DNA of 47,195 nt from Rhodospirillales bacterium 69-11. Its GTDB lineage: Bacteria; Pseudomonadota; Alphaproteobacteria; Acetobacterales; Acetobacteraceae. The translations under genes and the position numbers were made by a program. The notes below the pieces were generated by a model that ran no database searches, was not told the DNA's origin, and saw only the letters and a list, made by a program, of their open reading frames with translations. Positions 18,872 through 28,124 of this stretch are shown one piece after another; the first letter of the stretch is position 1, and every line of letters starts with the position of its first letter. Where the stretch lies: NCBI GenBank assembly GCA_001898425.1, contig MKTV01000052.1, positions 41,207 to 88,401 of the forward strand. The letters run 5' to 3'.

Positions 18872-20269
18872 TCACATCAACGGCGGGCGTAACGTTTTAT
18901 CAACCATTGACTTTTCGCATACGGCGGCAACCCTGAATACGGTCGCATCGTCGAAGTATCGGCCGACGAACTGCACAGACAATGGCAGTCCGTTTCGCGA
19001 AAATCCCGACCGCATGGCCAGCGCCGGGTGGCCGGTCACGTTGAACGGCAGGCGCGCCTGGCGCGGATAGGTGCGGCCCGTCTCCTCGGCGTCCTCGATC
19101 CGGCTGGCCGGGTCCATGGAGCTCGCGCAGAGCAGTACGTCGACGTCGCGGAACACGTCCTCCACCCCGGCGATCACCTGCAGGCGGCGGCGTTGCGCGC
19201 CGACATATTCGCCGGACGGGATGAAGGCGCCCGGCAGCAGGCGGCGCCGTGCGAGCTGGCCGTAATCGCCGGGCCGGCTGCGCAGCCAGGGGGCGTGGAT
19301 CGACCAGGCCTCGCTGCACAGGATCACCCGGTTGAGCCCGGAGAACTCGCCCAGCGAATGCAGGGTGACGCTGCGGACCTCCGCACCCTCGGCCTCCAGC
19401 ACGCGGGCGACGTGCTCGAGCGCCGCGGTGACCTCGGGGTCGGCCGGCATGTCGGTCTCGTGGAAGTGGCGTACGAAGCCGATGCGCAAACCGCGCACGC
19501 CGCGGTCGAGGAAGCGGCCGAAATAGCGGGCCTGGGTGGGCGTGCTGCCGGGATCGGCCGGGTCGTGGCCGGCGATCGCGTCCAGCAGCAGCGCGTTGTC
19601 GGCGACGGTGCGGGTCAGCGGCCCGACATGGTCGAGCGTGAAGGACAGCGGGAAGACGCCGCGGCGGGACACCAGCCCGTAGGTCGGCTTGTGCCCCACG
19701 ATGCCGCAGGCCGAGGCCGGGTTGCGCACGGATCCGCCGGTGTCGGTGCCGAGCGCGAGGGGGAAGAAGCCGGCGGCGACGCCGGCGCCGGAGCCGGAGG
19801 AGGAGCCGCCCGGATGGTGGTCACGGTTCCACGGGTTGCGCGCGGGCGGGAAGGGCAGGTCGAAGGAGGGGCCGCCGATCGCGAACTCATGGGTCGAGAG
19901 CTTGCCCATGACGATCGCCCCGGCCTGGCGCAGCTTCTGCACCACGACCGCATCCTGCTGCGCCACGTTGTCGAGCAGGATCTTCGAGTGGCAGGTGGTC
20001 GGCAGGCCTGCCACGTCGATGATGTCCTTGATGCCGACGGGCACCCCGTGCAGCGGGCCGCGGATGCGCCCCGCGGTGATCTCCTGCTCCGCGGCGCGGG
20101 CGGCCGCCAGCGCCGCCTCGGCGTCGAGGCGGATGAAGGCGTTGATCTGCGGATCGAGCCGCTCGATGCGGGCGAGCAGCGCCTGCATCAGCTCGACGGG
20201 CGAGAGCGTGCGGGCCGCGAAGGCGCGGCTGGCCTCGGCGGCGGACAGGTAGGCGAGGTCGGTGCTCAC
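18872..20269 (-). CDS. Amidase-signature hydrolase, AtzE-like
   Basis: A 465-residue amidase-signature enzyme. The Ser-cisSer-Lys triad is visible: Lys81 in VGIKDIIDV, the GGSSSGSG cluster at 154-161 holding the cis-Ser, and nucleophile Ser180 in GTDTGGSVRNPA. Such enzymes hydrolyse amide or ureido bonds in the cytosol. The GTG start at 20269 overlaps the stop of the tiny upstream gene (GTGA), so the two are translationally coupled. That small partner is AtzG-like, which makes an AtzE-type role (hydrolysis of carboxybiuret-like or other small ureido compounds) the best hypothesis. The frame runs back to 20866, but that part is repeat-rich intergenic sequence. A second, unpaired amidase lies at 35844. 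Confidence 0.88.
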   Translation of the reverse strand: MSTDLAYLSAAEASRAFAARTLSPVELMQALLARIERLDPQINAFIRLDAEAALAAARAAEQEITAGRIRGPLHGVPVGIKDIIDVAGLPTTCHSKILLDNVAQQDAVVVQKLRQAGAIVMGKLSTHEFAIGGPSFDLPFPPARNPWNRDHHPGGSSSGSGAGVAAGFFPLALGTDTGGSVRNPASACGIVGHKPTYGLVSRRGVFPLSFTLDHVGPLTRTVADNALLLDAIAGHDPADPGSTPTQARYFGRFLDRGVRGLRIGFVRHFHETDMPADPEVTAALEHVARVLEAEGAEVRSVTLHSLGEFSGLNRVILCSEAWSIHAPWLRSRPGDYGQLARRRLLPGAFIPSGEYVGAQRRRLQVIAGVEDVFRDVDVLLCASSMDPASRIEDAEETGRTYPRQARLPFNVTGHPALAMRSGFSRNGLPLSVQFVGRYFDDATVFRVAAVCEKSMVDKTLRPPLM

Positions 20270-20448
20270 AGCCCCACCCCCGCGCGCATCGGCGGCCAGG
20301 GTTCGGCGGCGGGGTCGGTCGGCGCCTGGATGGCGTTGGCGGTGTTGAGCGCCTGTGCGGCGGCGGCGGCGACGTCCTCCGGGTGGTCCTGCCAGGCCTT
20401 GTCCAGGCCGGCCGCCTTTGCCAGTGCCGCGAGAAGGGTCTCGTCCAT
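20266..20448 (-). CDS. Small AtzG-like (DUF4089) amidase partner
   Basis: A 60-residue acidic, helical protein (MDETLLAALAKAAGLDKAWQ at the start). The LNTANAI segment and the C-terminal PAAEPWPPMRA resemble the AEPxPxFRA tail of DUF4089/AtzG proteins, which are GatC-like. AtzG binds AtzE and is needed for its stability in the cyanuric-acid pathway. Here the stop overlaps the GTG of the amidase by 4 nt, which fits an obligate pair. A G-rich ribosome site lies about 7 bases before the ATG. The identification rests on length, tail motif and context. Confidence 0.7.
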   Translation of the reverse strand: MDETLLAALAKAAGLDKAWQDHPEDVAAAAAQALNTANAIQAPTDPAAEPWPPMRAGVGL

Positions 20449-21230
20449 GCGTCAGCCCCCGCTGTTTTCCGTGTGGGTAGGATGATTGCCGATGGGGGCG
20501 CGGGGTGGAAGGGGCGGCCGGGCTGGGGTGGAGCAGTCGGGAGGATGAAGCCGGGGGAGGGGCGACGGATGAAGCCGGACGGGGCAGTCGATGAAACCGC
20601 AAATGCACGCTGATGCACGCGGATGGGCCGGTGCCGGCGGTCAGGCGTGTGCGACGACCCCGGCAAAGCGGCGATGAGGGCGCTGTGCGCCAGGGGCTCT
20701 GTGGGTTGCCGATGGCACTCGGGACGGGCGGGATACCCGTCCCAAGATTCGTGAGCTGGCATCCGCACGCGTGTGTCTGGCATCCGGACGCGTGTGTGTG
20801 TGTGGAGTGCTGTCGCGCATCGACGGCCGCCACTGCCGGAGGTGGCACCGTTTCATCTGCGTTCATCAGCGTGGATCTGCGGTTTCATCCGCCGCCCCAT
20901 GCCCCGGCTCCCGCAAACGCTCCCCATTCCCAGCCATCCAGCAGCGTCCCGCCCCGGACCGGCGGGCTTGATCGGCCGCGGTGCATGCGCAGAATGCCGC
21001 TTCCACGCGGCGAACCGAGCTGCCGGGACGGACGGGCGAAAAAAAGGGGGCGGGCAGCCGGATGGCTCGCCCGCCCAAGGTGGCCGCGCATTGCGCGACA
21101 TCGGGGAGGAAACAGGACCCGGCGCACCGGTTCCGAAGATCACTCTAGGGAGGGCACTTTTCCGAATGGTTAACGAGCTCCGGATTTCCGCAGGAACCTG
21201 CCGTTTCCCGCCCCAGCCCCCCGCCGCGGC
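20449..21230. other. Gene-free 782-bp stretch
   Basis: No convincing coding sequence is seen. It holds the 301-bp inverted-repeat unit at 20589-20889, a 19-bp near-repeat (20758-20776 and 20779-20797) running into a short GT tract, and GATGAAGCC repeats near 20543-20575. From about 21140 the sequence is locally richer in A/T, where a promoter for the CoA transferase could lie; I cannot assign its boxes. Confidence 0.6.
20589..20889. repeat. MITE-like unit with 36-bp imperfect inverted ends
   Basis: The arm at 20589-20624 (starts GATGAAACCGCA) and the arm at 20854-20889 (ends TGCGGTTTCATC) match as reverse complements at 32 of 36 positions by my count. They enclose 229 bp without a gene. This could be a miniature inverted-repeat element or a pair of REP-like sequences. 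No target-site duplication was identified. Confidence 0.65.
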
Positions 21231-22439
21231 ATGACCACGCCCCCGCGCACCGGCCCCCTGGTCGGCCTCAAGGTCCTCGAGATCGGCCACTACATCGCCG
21301 GCCCGTTCTGCACCCGCATCCTCGCCGACCTCGGCGCCGAGGTCGTCAAGATCGAGCCCCCCGGCGGCGACCCGATCCGCGGCTGGGGCGCCGCCATCGA
21401 CGGGCACCCCGTCTGGTTCAGCATCCACGGCCGCAACAAGAAATCCGTCGTGCTCGACCTCAAGCGCGAGCGCGACACCGTCCTCGCCCTCGCGGCAAAA
21501 GCCGACGTGCTGGTGGAGAACCTCCGCGCCGGCCAGCTCGAACGGCTCGCCCTCGGCCCCGACGTGCTGCACGACGCCAACCCGCGCCTCGTGATCGCCC
21601 GCGTCTCGGGCTACGGCCAGGACGGGCCCTACCGCGACAAGCCCGCCTTCGGCGCCATCGGGGAGGCGATCGGCGGGCTGCGCCACCTCACCGGCCACCC
21701 CTCCGGCGCCTCCGACCTGCCGCCGCCGCGCTGCGGCATCTCGATCAGCGACGACCTGGCGGGGATGTACGCCGCGATCGGCCTGCTCGCCGCCCTCTGG
21801 CAGCGCGACGCGGCCGGCACCGGACGGGGACGCATCGTCGACGTCAACCTCGTCGACAGCGTCGTCAGCCTGATGGAGGGCATGCTGCCGGAATACGCCA
21901 TGGACGGCCGCATCCGGCAGCCCGCCGGCGCCGCGATCCCCACCGCCTCGCCCACCAACACCTACCCCTGCGCCGACGGCAAGTGGCTGTGCATCGCAGG
22001 AAATTCGGACCTCATCTTCCGCCGCATGATGGCCGCGATCGGCCAGCCCGCCCTCGCCGACGACCCCGCCTACGCCACCAACGCGCTCCGCTGCGCCAAC
22101 CGCGCCCCGCTCGACGCCGCCATCGCCGCCTGGACCCGCACCCTGCCCGCAAAGGACGCCGAAGCCGTGCTGGAGGCGGCGGAAGTCCCGTGCTCCCGCC
22201 TCTACGACATCGCCGACATCGCCGCCGACCCGCATCTGCGCGCCCGCAAATCCGTGCAGGAGGTCGACGACCCGCTGATCGGCCGTACCCTCCATCCCGG
22301 CCCGGTCATCCGCCTGGACGGCGACCCGCCCGAGAGCGTCGTCGCCTGGACCGGCCCCGCCCCCGGCGCCCACACCCGGCAGGTGCTGCGCGACTGGCTG
22401 GACCGGCCCGCCGAACCCGCCGCCCGACCCAGCCCCTGA
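21231..22439 (+). CDS. CaiB/BaiF family (class III) CoA transferase
   Basis: A 402-residue class III CoA-transferase. These enzymes move CoA between small carboxylic acids through an aspartyl-CoA thioester. Family landmarks are LEIGHYIAGPFCTRILADLGA near the N-terminus, KIEPPGGDPIRGWG, the NKKSVVLDLK strand, and GISISDDLAGMYA, where Asp174 aligns with the catalytic Asp of formyl-CoA transferase. SGYGQDGPYRDKPAF is typical of the active-site loop. No partner acid-CoA enzyme is adjacent, so the acyl substrate is unknown. The ATG at 21231 has only a weak, distant AGGA upstream. A stable hairpin 18 bp after the stop probably ends the transcript. Confidence 0.9.
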   Translation: MTTPPRTGPLVGLKVLEIGHYIAGPFCTRILADLGAEVVKIEPPGGDPIRGWGAAIDGHPVWFSIHGRNKKSVVLDLKRERDTVLALAAKADVLVENLRAGQLERLALGPDVLHDANPRLVIARVSGYGQDGPYRDKPAFGAIGEAIGGLRHLTGHPSGASDLPPPRCGISISDDLAGMYAAIGLLAALWQRDAAGTGRGRIVDVNLVDSVVSLMEGMLPEYAMDGRIRQPAGAAIPTASPTNTYPCADGKWLCIAGNSDLIFRRMMAAIGQPALADDPAYATNALRCANRAPLDAAIAAWTRTLPAKDAEAVLEAAEVPCSRLYDIADIAADPHLRARKSVQEVDDPLIGRTLHPGPVIRLDGDPPESVVAWTGPAPGAHTRQVLRDWLDRPAEPAARPSP

Positions 22440-22457
22440 CCCCCCACCCGACCGACA

Positions 22458-22482
22458 GGGCGGGATCCGGAAAATCCCGCCC
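22458..22482 (+). terminator. Hairpin terminator after the CoA transferase gene
   Basis: GGGCGGGAT pairs perfectly with ATCCCGCCC across a 7-base loop. It lies 18 bp past the stop codon at 22439. Only a short, late T-rich stretch follows (CTTTTT near 22502), so it may be a weak intrinsic terminator or a 3'-end stabiliser. Confidence 0.6.
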
Positions 22483-22560
22483 GATCAGACGGTTCTTGCA
22501 TCTTTTTGCCATCGTGTCGGATACCGCTGCGAGGCTCGCCCCTCCCGGACCGAGGACCGC

Positions 22561-23091
22561 ATGCGCCGCTTCCTGCCGCTTCTCCCCCTGCTGCTGCTCG
22601 CCGCCTGCGGGTCGGCCGGCGGCTCCGCCCGGCTCGGCGGCGGCACCAGCGCCCCCATCGAGTGCGCCCCCTTCGCCCGCGCCCTCAGCGGCGTGCAGAT
22701 CCGCGGCGCCGCCGCCGACTGGTGGTGGCAGGCGCAGGGCCGCTACCAGCGCAGCTACACGCCCGAGATCGGCAGCGTCTTCGTCTTCCAGCGGACCGGC
22801 CGGCTGCGGTCGGGCCACGTCGCCGTCGTCTCCCAGGTCCTGTCCTCCCGCCAGATCCTGGTGACCCAGGCCAACTGGGTCCACCACCGCGTGACCGAGG
22901 ACCAGCCGGTGATCGACGTCTCCGCCGCCAACGACTGGAGCCTGGTGCGCGTCTGGTGGCCGCCCTCCGGCCAGATGGGCATCACCGAATTCCCGGCCCA
23001 CGGGTTCATCCGCGCCGCCCGCCCCAGCTCCCACGACAGCATCGCCGCGAGCACCCCGGGGGCGATCCGCGCGGCAATGAACGGGGGCTGA
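22561..23091 (+). CDS. CHAP-domain lipoprotein
   Basis: A 176-residue predicted lipoprotein. The signal peptide ends in the lipobox LLAAC (Cys16). A CHAP (cysteine/histidine amidohydrolase-peptidase) domain follows: Cys35 in ECAPFAR, the GSVFVF strand, His86 in RSGHVAVV, and Asn105 in TQANWV as a candidate third residue. CHAP enzymes cut peptide or amide bonds in peptidoglycan, so this is probably a membrane-anchored cell-wall hydrolase in the periplasm. Length is close to single-domain relatives. It stands alone between the CoA transferase terminator and the patatin gene; a cluster of ATCGT palindromes lies just downstream. Confidence 0.85.
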   Translation: MRRFLPLLPLLLLAACGSAGGSARLGGGTSAPIECAPFARALSGVQIRGAAADWWWQAQGRYQRSYTPEIGSVFVFQRTGRLRSGHVAVVSQVLSSRQILVTQANWVHHRVTEDQPVIDVSAANDWSLVRVWWPPSGQMGITEFPAHGFIRAARPSSHDSIAASTPGAIRAAMNGG

Positions 23092-23241
23092 GCTGGCAGC
23101 GCTCGATTAACCTTCGATAGGGCAAACCGCACCACGATCGTGGGGCCGTCTGCCCGACGATCGTCGTGCAATCCGCCCCGAGGGGTGCCCTCCGCCCCCG
23201 TTCCGCGATATGCGGGCGCCCGACCACCCGGAGACTGCCCG

Positions 23242-24408
23242 ATGGATGCCGGCCCGCTGCCGCCCCCGACCCCGCCGACCCCGCCCCAGCATCTCGACCA
23301 GATCGCCCTCCTCCTCCAGGGCGGCGGCGCGCTCGGCGCCTACCAGGCGGGGGTGTACGAGGCGCTGCACGAGCACGGGTTCGAGCCCGACTGGGTGGCC
23401 GGCGTCTCCATCGGCGGGATCAACGGCGCGATCATCGCCGGCAACCGGCCCGAGAACCGGCTGCCCCGCCTGCGCGACTTCTGGTCCGCCATCACCGACC
23501 GCCGCACCTGGCCGACCCTGCCGATCCCGGATCCCTGGAACGGCGACGACCCGCGCAAGCTGCGCAACACCTGGGCGAGCACCATGGCGCTGCTGTTCGG
23601 CCAGCCCGGCCTGTTCACGCCGCACTGGAACCCGTGGTTCAGCCTGCGCGGCAGCCCCACCGCCACAAGCTTCTACGACACCGCACCCCTGCGGGAGACG
23701 CTGCTGCGGCTGATCGACTTCCAGGTGCTGAACGACCGGCGCATGCGCTACGCCGCCGGCGCGGTCAACGTCGTGTCCGGCAACTTCTACTACTTCGACA
23801 ATGCCGACACCGAGATCCTGCCCGAACACGTCATGGCCTCCGGCGCGCTGCCGCCCGCCTTCCCGATGGTGCAGATCGGCACCGATCATTACTGGGACGG
23901 CGGCCTCGTCTCGAACACGCCGCTGCAGCATCTGCTGGAGCATCTGTCGTGCCAGTCCTCCCTGGTGTTCCAGGTGGACCTGTTCAGTGCCCTCGGCCCG
24001 CTGCCGCGCGACATGCACGACGTGCTCGCGCGGGAGAAGGACATCCGATACTCGAGCCGCACGCGCCTGGTCACCGACTACTACCTGAAGCGCTACGAGC
24101 AGGACCGGCGGCTGAAATCGCTGCTGGACCGCATGCCGGAGGAGAAGCTGACGGAGGAGGATCGCGCGCTGCGCGAGCGGCTGCACCGGCTGCCGCAGAC
24201 GACGATCCTGCATCTGATCTACCAGCAGACGGCGTATGAGGGGCAGGCGAAGGACTACGACTTCAGTGCGGCCTCGATGAAGGAGCACTGGGCGAGCGGT
24301 TATCGCGACACGGCGCGGACGCTGCGGCACGGGGAGTGGCTGGGGAGTTCGAGCGAGACGGGGATCACGGTGCACGACGTGCATCGGTTGGAGCGGGAGA
24401 GAAGGTAG
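23242..24408 (+). CDS. Patatin-like phospholipase with DUF3734-type C-terminus
   Basis: A 388-residue lipid acyl hydrolase. It has the glycine-rich oxyanion loop QGGGALGAYQAG (26-37), the GxSxG elbow GVSIG with Ser56, and the dyad Asp219 in DGG (219-221), so the Ser-Asp catalytic dyad is intact. The C-terminal third (about 240-388) resembles the DUF3734 extension found in many proteobacterial patatins. The ATG at 23242 is preceded by GGAG about nine bases upstream. Codon use near the very end (GAGCGAGACGGGG) is still host-like. The gene ends exactly where the low-GC island begins. Confidence 0.9.
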   Translation: MDAGPLPPPTPPTPPQHLDQIALLLQGGGALGAYQAGVYEALHEHGFEPDWVAGVSIGGINGAIIAGNRPENRLPRLRDFWSAITDRRTWPTLPIPDPWNGDDPRKLRNTWASTMALLFGQPGLFTPHWNPWFSLRGSPTATSFYDTAPLRETLLRLIDFQVLNDRRMRYAAGAVNVVSGNFYYFDNADTEILPEHVMASGALPPAFPMVQIGTDHYWDGGLVSNTPLQHLLEHLSCQSSLVFQVDLFSALGPLPRDMHDVLAREKDIRYSSRTRLVTDYYLKRYEQDRRLKSLLDRMPEEKLTEEDRALRERLHRLPQTTILHLIYQQTAYEGQAKDYDFSAASMKEHWASGYRDTARTLRHGEWLGSSSETGITVHDVHRLERERR

Positions 24409-24662
24409 GGGCACCGCCAAGGCACTCAATTCAAAATCACAGGCCGTAGATTATCTCAGTCTTTGTCGAGAGGGTAGATTTGCTGCCTGAGCTCTTTGAA
24501 CAGCAGACAAACAGCACCCGAAGAGTGATCACAATCCACGTTGAAGAGCAGGCACCGCCTCGAGATATGGACTGAGTCACCAGTTGCAGCTACGCCTAAG
24601 GGCCTGGTAGCGGGGCGAGTTGCTACGTCTCGATGCAGTCGGGGTGTGAGGAAACGGTGTCG

Positions 24663-27600
24663 ATGAGGAACTTCGCAAAGCGATTTTTCGTTGATAAGAA
24701 GACCGCACCGCGCGAAGGCGGGATGGCCGACGTATTTTGCGCGTTCGATTCTGAGAATTCGATGGAGCGGGTTGCCATCAAGCTCTTTCGAGAGGGCATG
24801 TTCGGCCCCACCTATGTCTTGGAAGCGTTCTCGCGCGAATGTAGGTCACTTGCTGAACTCGGAAGCCACCCAAATGTTGTGCGGATGATCGACTTTGGGA
24901 CTGACTTGGATAGCGAGCGTAAATACATTGCCCTTGCTTGGGCGCCATCCAACTTAGTTGATTTTGTCAGAACAAACCCGCCTGCGGGTTGGGATGATTT
25001 CTACGACCGGTTTGGGCGTCCTACCCTGACTGCTCTCGCGTTTGCTTACTCGCGAGACATAATCCACCGCGATGTGAAGCCTCAGAACGTGCTGCTTGAT
25101 GAGCAGCAGTGTGTAAAGGTGGCTGATTTTGGGGTCTCGAAGTTCCGGAGATATTATCGTCCGGGCATAACGCTTGCTCATTTCCGTACAGTTCCGTACG
25201 CACCTGAGATAGACACTGAAGAATTTGCGGATGCACGAGATGTATACAGCTATGCAGTGTTGGTGCTGGAGTGTCTAGCGCCGAGGTCCTTCTCCACATA
25301 CGCGGATGTCGATCGATTTCTCCAGAATGACGCGGACTTACCTGAAGAGATCTACGGGATTTTCGTCCGCGCGCTCGCGCGGAATCCGGAAGACAGAATC
25401 CGAAACGTTTCTGATCTTCAACACGAAATCGAAACGGCCCAGCGCCAAAGAAAACGAGTTGTCGCGCGACGACGCGTGTGTCTGCTGCGCATTTCAAGAT
25501 CTGCTTTGCAAACCTGGATGTTGGAGACAAGTGAGGAGCGGGAGCAGAAGGCCAAAGACCGACTGATTGCAGAGTTAAACGAGCAGTGTGGGATCGATCA
25601 ATGGAAGCACGACGGTGAGGACACATCGTTCTATGTTTTGATCACGGCGGAGTTCCGATTCCAAATTGCTGTGAAGTCCGACGCTTTCGTCATTGTCAAG
25701 TCACTGCGAGGGATTCCTTCCCGGTTGGAGAGACTTCGAGAGCGGGCGTGGCAACCGGCTCTCGACTTTAAGCTCTGGAGTAGGGGGGACGAGGGTCGAG
25801 GGCAAGAGACTATTGCTTGGCTCCTGGATGGGTTTGACGAGTTTGCGTCGGAGCGGAGGAGGCAAGATGCCCTCCACAGGGAGTCTGAGCTATTCGATCG
25901 ATGGACGTCTCTTTTGAAGCTCAAATCTGAGGTGGAGCAACAGCGGGAGGCCCCGATCTCTTACTCGCGGGCGAGCGTCGTTGGGCAGCGACTGATGGTT
26001 GAGGTAAACGCTACTGTGACATTGGTTCCGGAATTCGTCGGTCAGCCGCGAATGATTCGAGGCGAAGACGGAGCGACGTTCACGGGAACTATCGAGTTCG
26101 CGGAAGGTCGCAGGCTGGTTCTCTACTGCGACGACCACTACGCGCCAGACCTGGTGCCAAACACGGGTGCTCTGGTTTACGATACAAGAAAAGCCAATGT
26201 CTCTATCCGGCGCCAATTCGCCTCACTGGATGCAGTTCGCTTTGATCGTGCCGCTCGGGCGGATTTACGAGGCTTGCTCGTGGGTGCGCAAGAATTCCGA
26301 GTGCCAGGAATGGTAGAGGAATTTAGATGCTTCCAGGAAGATCTTGATGATGACAAAAAGCGTGCCGTTTCAGTCGCGCTAGGTACTCACGACTTCCTAG
26401 TGGTCGAGGGGCCTCCCGGCACAGGTAAGACTAAGTTCATTACGGAGATTATACTACAGGTTGCGCAAAGACATCCCCACAGTCGAATCCTGCTGTCGTC
26501 CCAAACTCATAATGCCCTCGATAACGCGCTCCAGCGTGTGAGATTGCTTGCTGCAGAGAAGAAAATTCCCCTGCGTCTTGCAAGGATAGGGCGACGCGGC
26601 GATGAGAAGATCGCTGCCGACGTGTCGGATCTAATAGTAGAGAATTGTGTGATAAGTTGGCTGGACGAAGCTGAGACTAAGTCTCGCTCATTTATGGAGG
26701 CTTGGGCGAATAGGAACGGAATAAACATAGAGTATGTCCGCATCGCGATGGCTTTGGCGAATCTTCGTTTGGCTACGGTGCGCCTGCGGGAAGCAGAGAA
26801 TGATGCGGCGCGGCTTCGTGACTCTAGAGATAGTCTAGAGGAGATTGCTAGAAATTTACGTAATGCTCCTGAGAAGGGTGACGAGTTCCGCGAGGCGGAC
26901 GATAGGCTGGAGCTCTGTCTCCGTGATCTTTCCGCAGCCGAGGCGGCGTTGGTGGAGCGACGTGGTGCGCGTAAGAGGGCGTTCGAGGAAGCCTCGCGCT
27001 TTCCGGACCTAGAGGGTGACTTAAAGATCCTCACCGAAGCCGATATGGCGAGTCTGGAACAGGCGTACCTCGACCACGCCGCTGGAGGCGAAAAGTGCCG
27101 AAAGCTGATTGGCATCCTAGAGGAGTGGCGAGACCGGTTCGGACGATCCGCAGATTTCAACAGTGCTTATCTAGCAGGATGCGATGTCGTGGCTGGAACG
27201 TGTATCGGTGTTGCGGGAATGGGCTTGCAGTCGGTCGATTTCGATCTCTGCATTGTTGATGAGGCATCCCGAGCGACGCCTACGGAGGCGCTTGTGCCGC
27301 TTGCGAAGGCGAAGCGTTGGATCGTAGTTGGTGATTCTCGACAGTTGCCTCCCTATGTCGGTGACATATTGGACAGTCCTCGTCTGCTAGATCAGTTTGG
27401 GCTGAACCGTGACGAAGTAAGAAGAACATTGCTAGATCATTTGATTTCACAAGCGCCAGAGTTCGCCCGCACATCTCTGCTGACGCAGCACCGGATGATC
27501 CGTCCGATTGGTGATTTGGTGAGCGCTTGTTTCTACAATGGTTCTCTTCAGAATGTGAATGATAAGCCTGATCCGTGGTTGGTTCGCGGTCAGGTGATGC

Positions 27601-28124
27601 CCAAACCTGTAACCTGGTTTTCTACCGCTAAGTGCGAGGACCGAAGGGAAGACGAAAGGCGCGATGGGGGGCGGCGAGAGTTCCGGAATTTTGCTGAGCT
27701 TCACGTTATAGAGAAGATACTGCGCCGCCTACAATTCGCAGCATCGCAACGAGGCGCTGGCTATGAAGTTGTGATGCTGTCGGGGTACGGTGCTCAAGTC
27801 AGAGAGTTGGAGCACTTGACGCTGCGCATCACGCATGAAATTCCGGACCTTAGAATTTTATCGGGTACAGTCGATTCGTTCCAAGGTCGCGAAGCGGACG
27901 TCGCGATATACTCTGTGACTCGGTCGAATGACTCCGGCGAGATCGGTTTTCTGAAAGAGCGTGAGCGCTTGAACGTAGCGCTGTCGCGGGCCAAAGTTGG
28001 TTTAGCCATTGTCGGTGATTCGCATTTCTGTGATCACGTCAGAGGTGAAAATCCTTTCAACGACGTGCTCGCGTACATCAGAGCCCATCCTGGGGACTGC
28101 TCGATTGAGGACGCATCAGCATGA
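24663..28124 (+). CDS. mkoA: Ser/Thr kinase - SF1 (Upf1/Dna2-type) helicase fusion; Mokosh type I MkoA-like
   Basis: A 1153-residue two-enzyme protein. Kinase domain (1-260): glycine loop REGGMADVF, VAIK Lys40, helix-C Glu59, HRDVKPQN with Asp137, DFG at 155-157, APE at 180-182, all intact. A linker (270-550) leads to a Upf1/Dna2-like (COG1112-type) helicase: Walker A GPPGTGKT (583-590), a coiled-coil insert (about 700-775), Walker B IVDEAS (864-869), GDSRQLPP (890-897), TQHRM (941-945), GTVDSFQGREADV (1068-1080) and LNVALSRAK (1103-1111). Kinase-helicase plus PLD is the type I Mokosh anti-phage layout, where the helicase is thought to act on RNA. ATG 24663 follows GAGGAAA; GTG 24657 and ATG 24633 are in-frame alternatives. 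Overlaps mkoB by 4 nt. Confidence 0.85.
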   Translation: MRNFAKRFFVDKKTAPREGGMADVFCAFDSENSMERVAIKLFREGMFGPTYVLEAFSRECRSLAELGSHPNVVRMIDFGTDLDSERKYIALAWAPSNLVDFVRTNPPAGWDDFYDRFGRPTLTALAFAYSRDIIHRDVKPQNVLLDEQQCVKVADFGVSKFRRYYRPGITLAHFRTVPYAPEIDTEEFADARDVYSYAVLVLECLAPRSFSTYADVDRFLQNDADLPEEIYGIFVRALARNPEDRIRNVSDLQHEIETAQRQRKRVVARRRVCLLRISRSALQTWMLETSEEREQKAKDRLIAELNEQCGIDQWKHDGEDTSFYVLITAEFRFQIAVKSDAFVIVKSLRGIPSRLERLRERAWQPALDFKLWSRGDEGRGQETIAWLLDGFDEFASERRRQDALHRESELFDRWTSLLKLKSEVEQQREAPISYSRASVVGQRLMVEVNATVTLVPEFVGQPRMIRGEDGATFTGTIEFAEGRRLVLYCDDHYAPDLVPNTGALVYDTRKANVSIRRQFASLDAVRFDRAARADLRGLLVGAQEFRVPGMVEEFRCFQEDLDDDKKRAVSVALGTHDFLVVEGPPGTGKTKFITEIILQVAQRHPHSRILLSSQTHNALDNALQRVRLLAAEKKIPLRLARIGRRGDEKIAADVSDLIVENCVISWLDEAETKSRSFMEAWANRNGINIEYVRIAMALANLRLATVRLREAENDAARLRDSRDSLEEIARNLRNAPEKGDEFREADDRLELCLRDLSAAEAALVERRGARKRAFEEASRFPDLEGDLKILTEADMASLEQAYLDHAAGGEKCRKLIGILEEWRDRFGRSADFNSAYLAGCDVVAGTCIGVAGMGLQSVDFDLCIVDEASRATPTEALVPLAKAKRWIVVGDSRQLPPYVGDILDSPRLLDQFGLNRDEVRRTLLDHLISQAPEFARTSLLTQHRMIRPIGDLVSACFYNGSLQNVNDKPDPWLVRGQVMPKPVTWFSTAKCEDRREDERRDGGRREFRNFAELHVIEKILRRLQFAASQRGAGYEVVMLSGYGAQVRELEHLTLRITHEIPDLRILSGTVDSFQGREADVAIYSVTRSNDSGEIGFLKERERLNVALSRAKVGLAIVGDSHFCDHVRGENPFNDVLAYIRAHPGDCSIEDASA

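Noticed and set aside
24541-24569. TTGAAG - 17 bp - GATATG as a promoter for mkoA
   Set aside because: The -10 element matches the consensus at only three of six positions. It is plausible by position but too weak to list.
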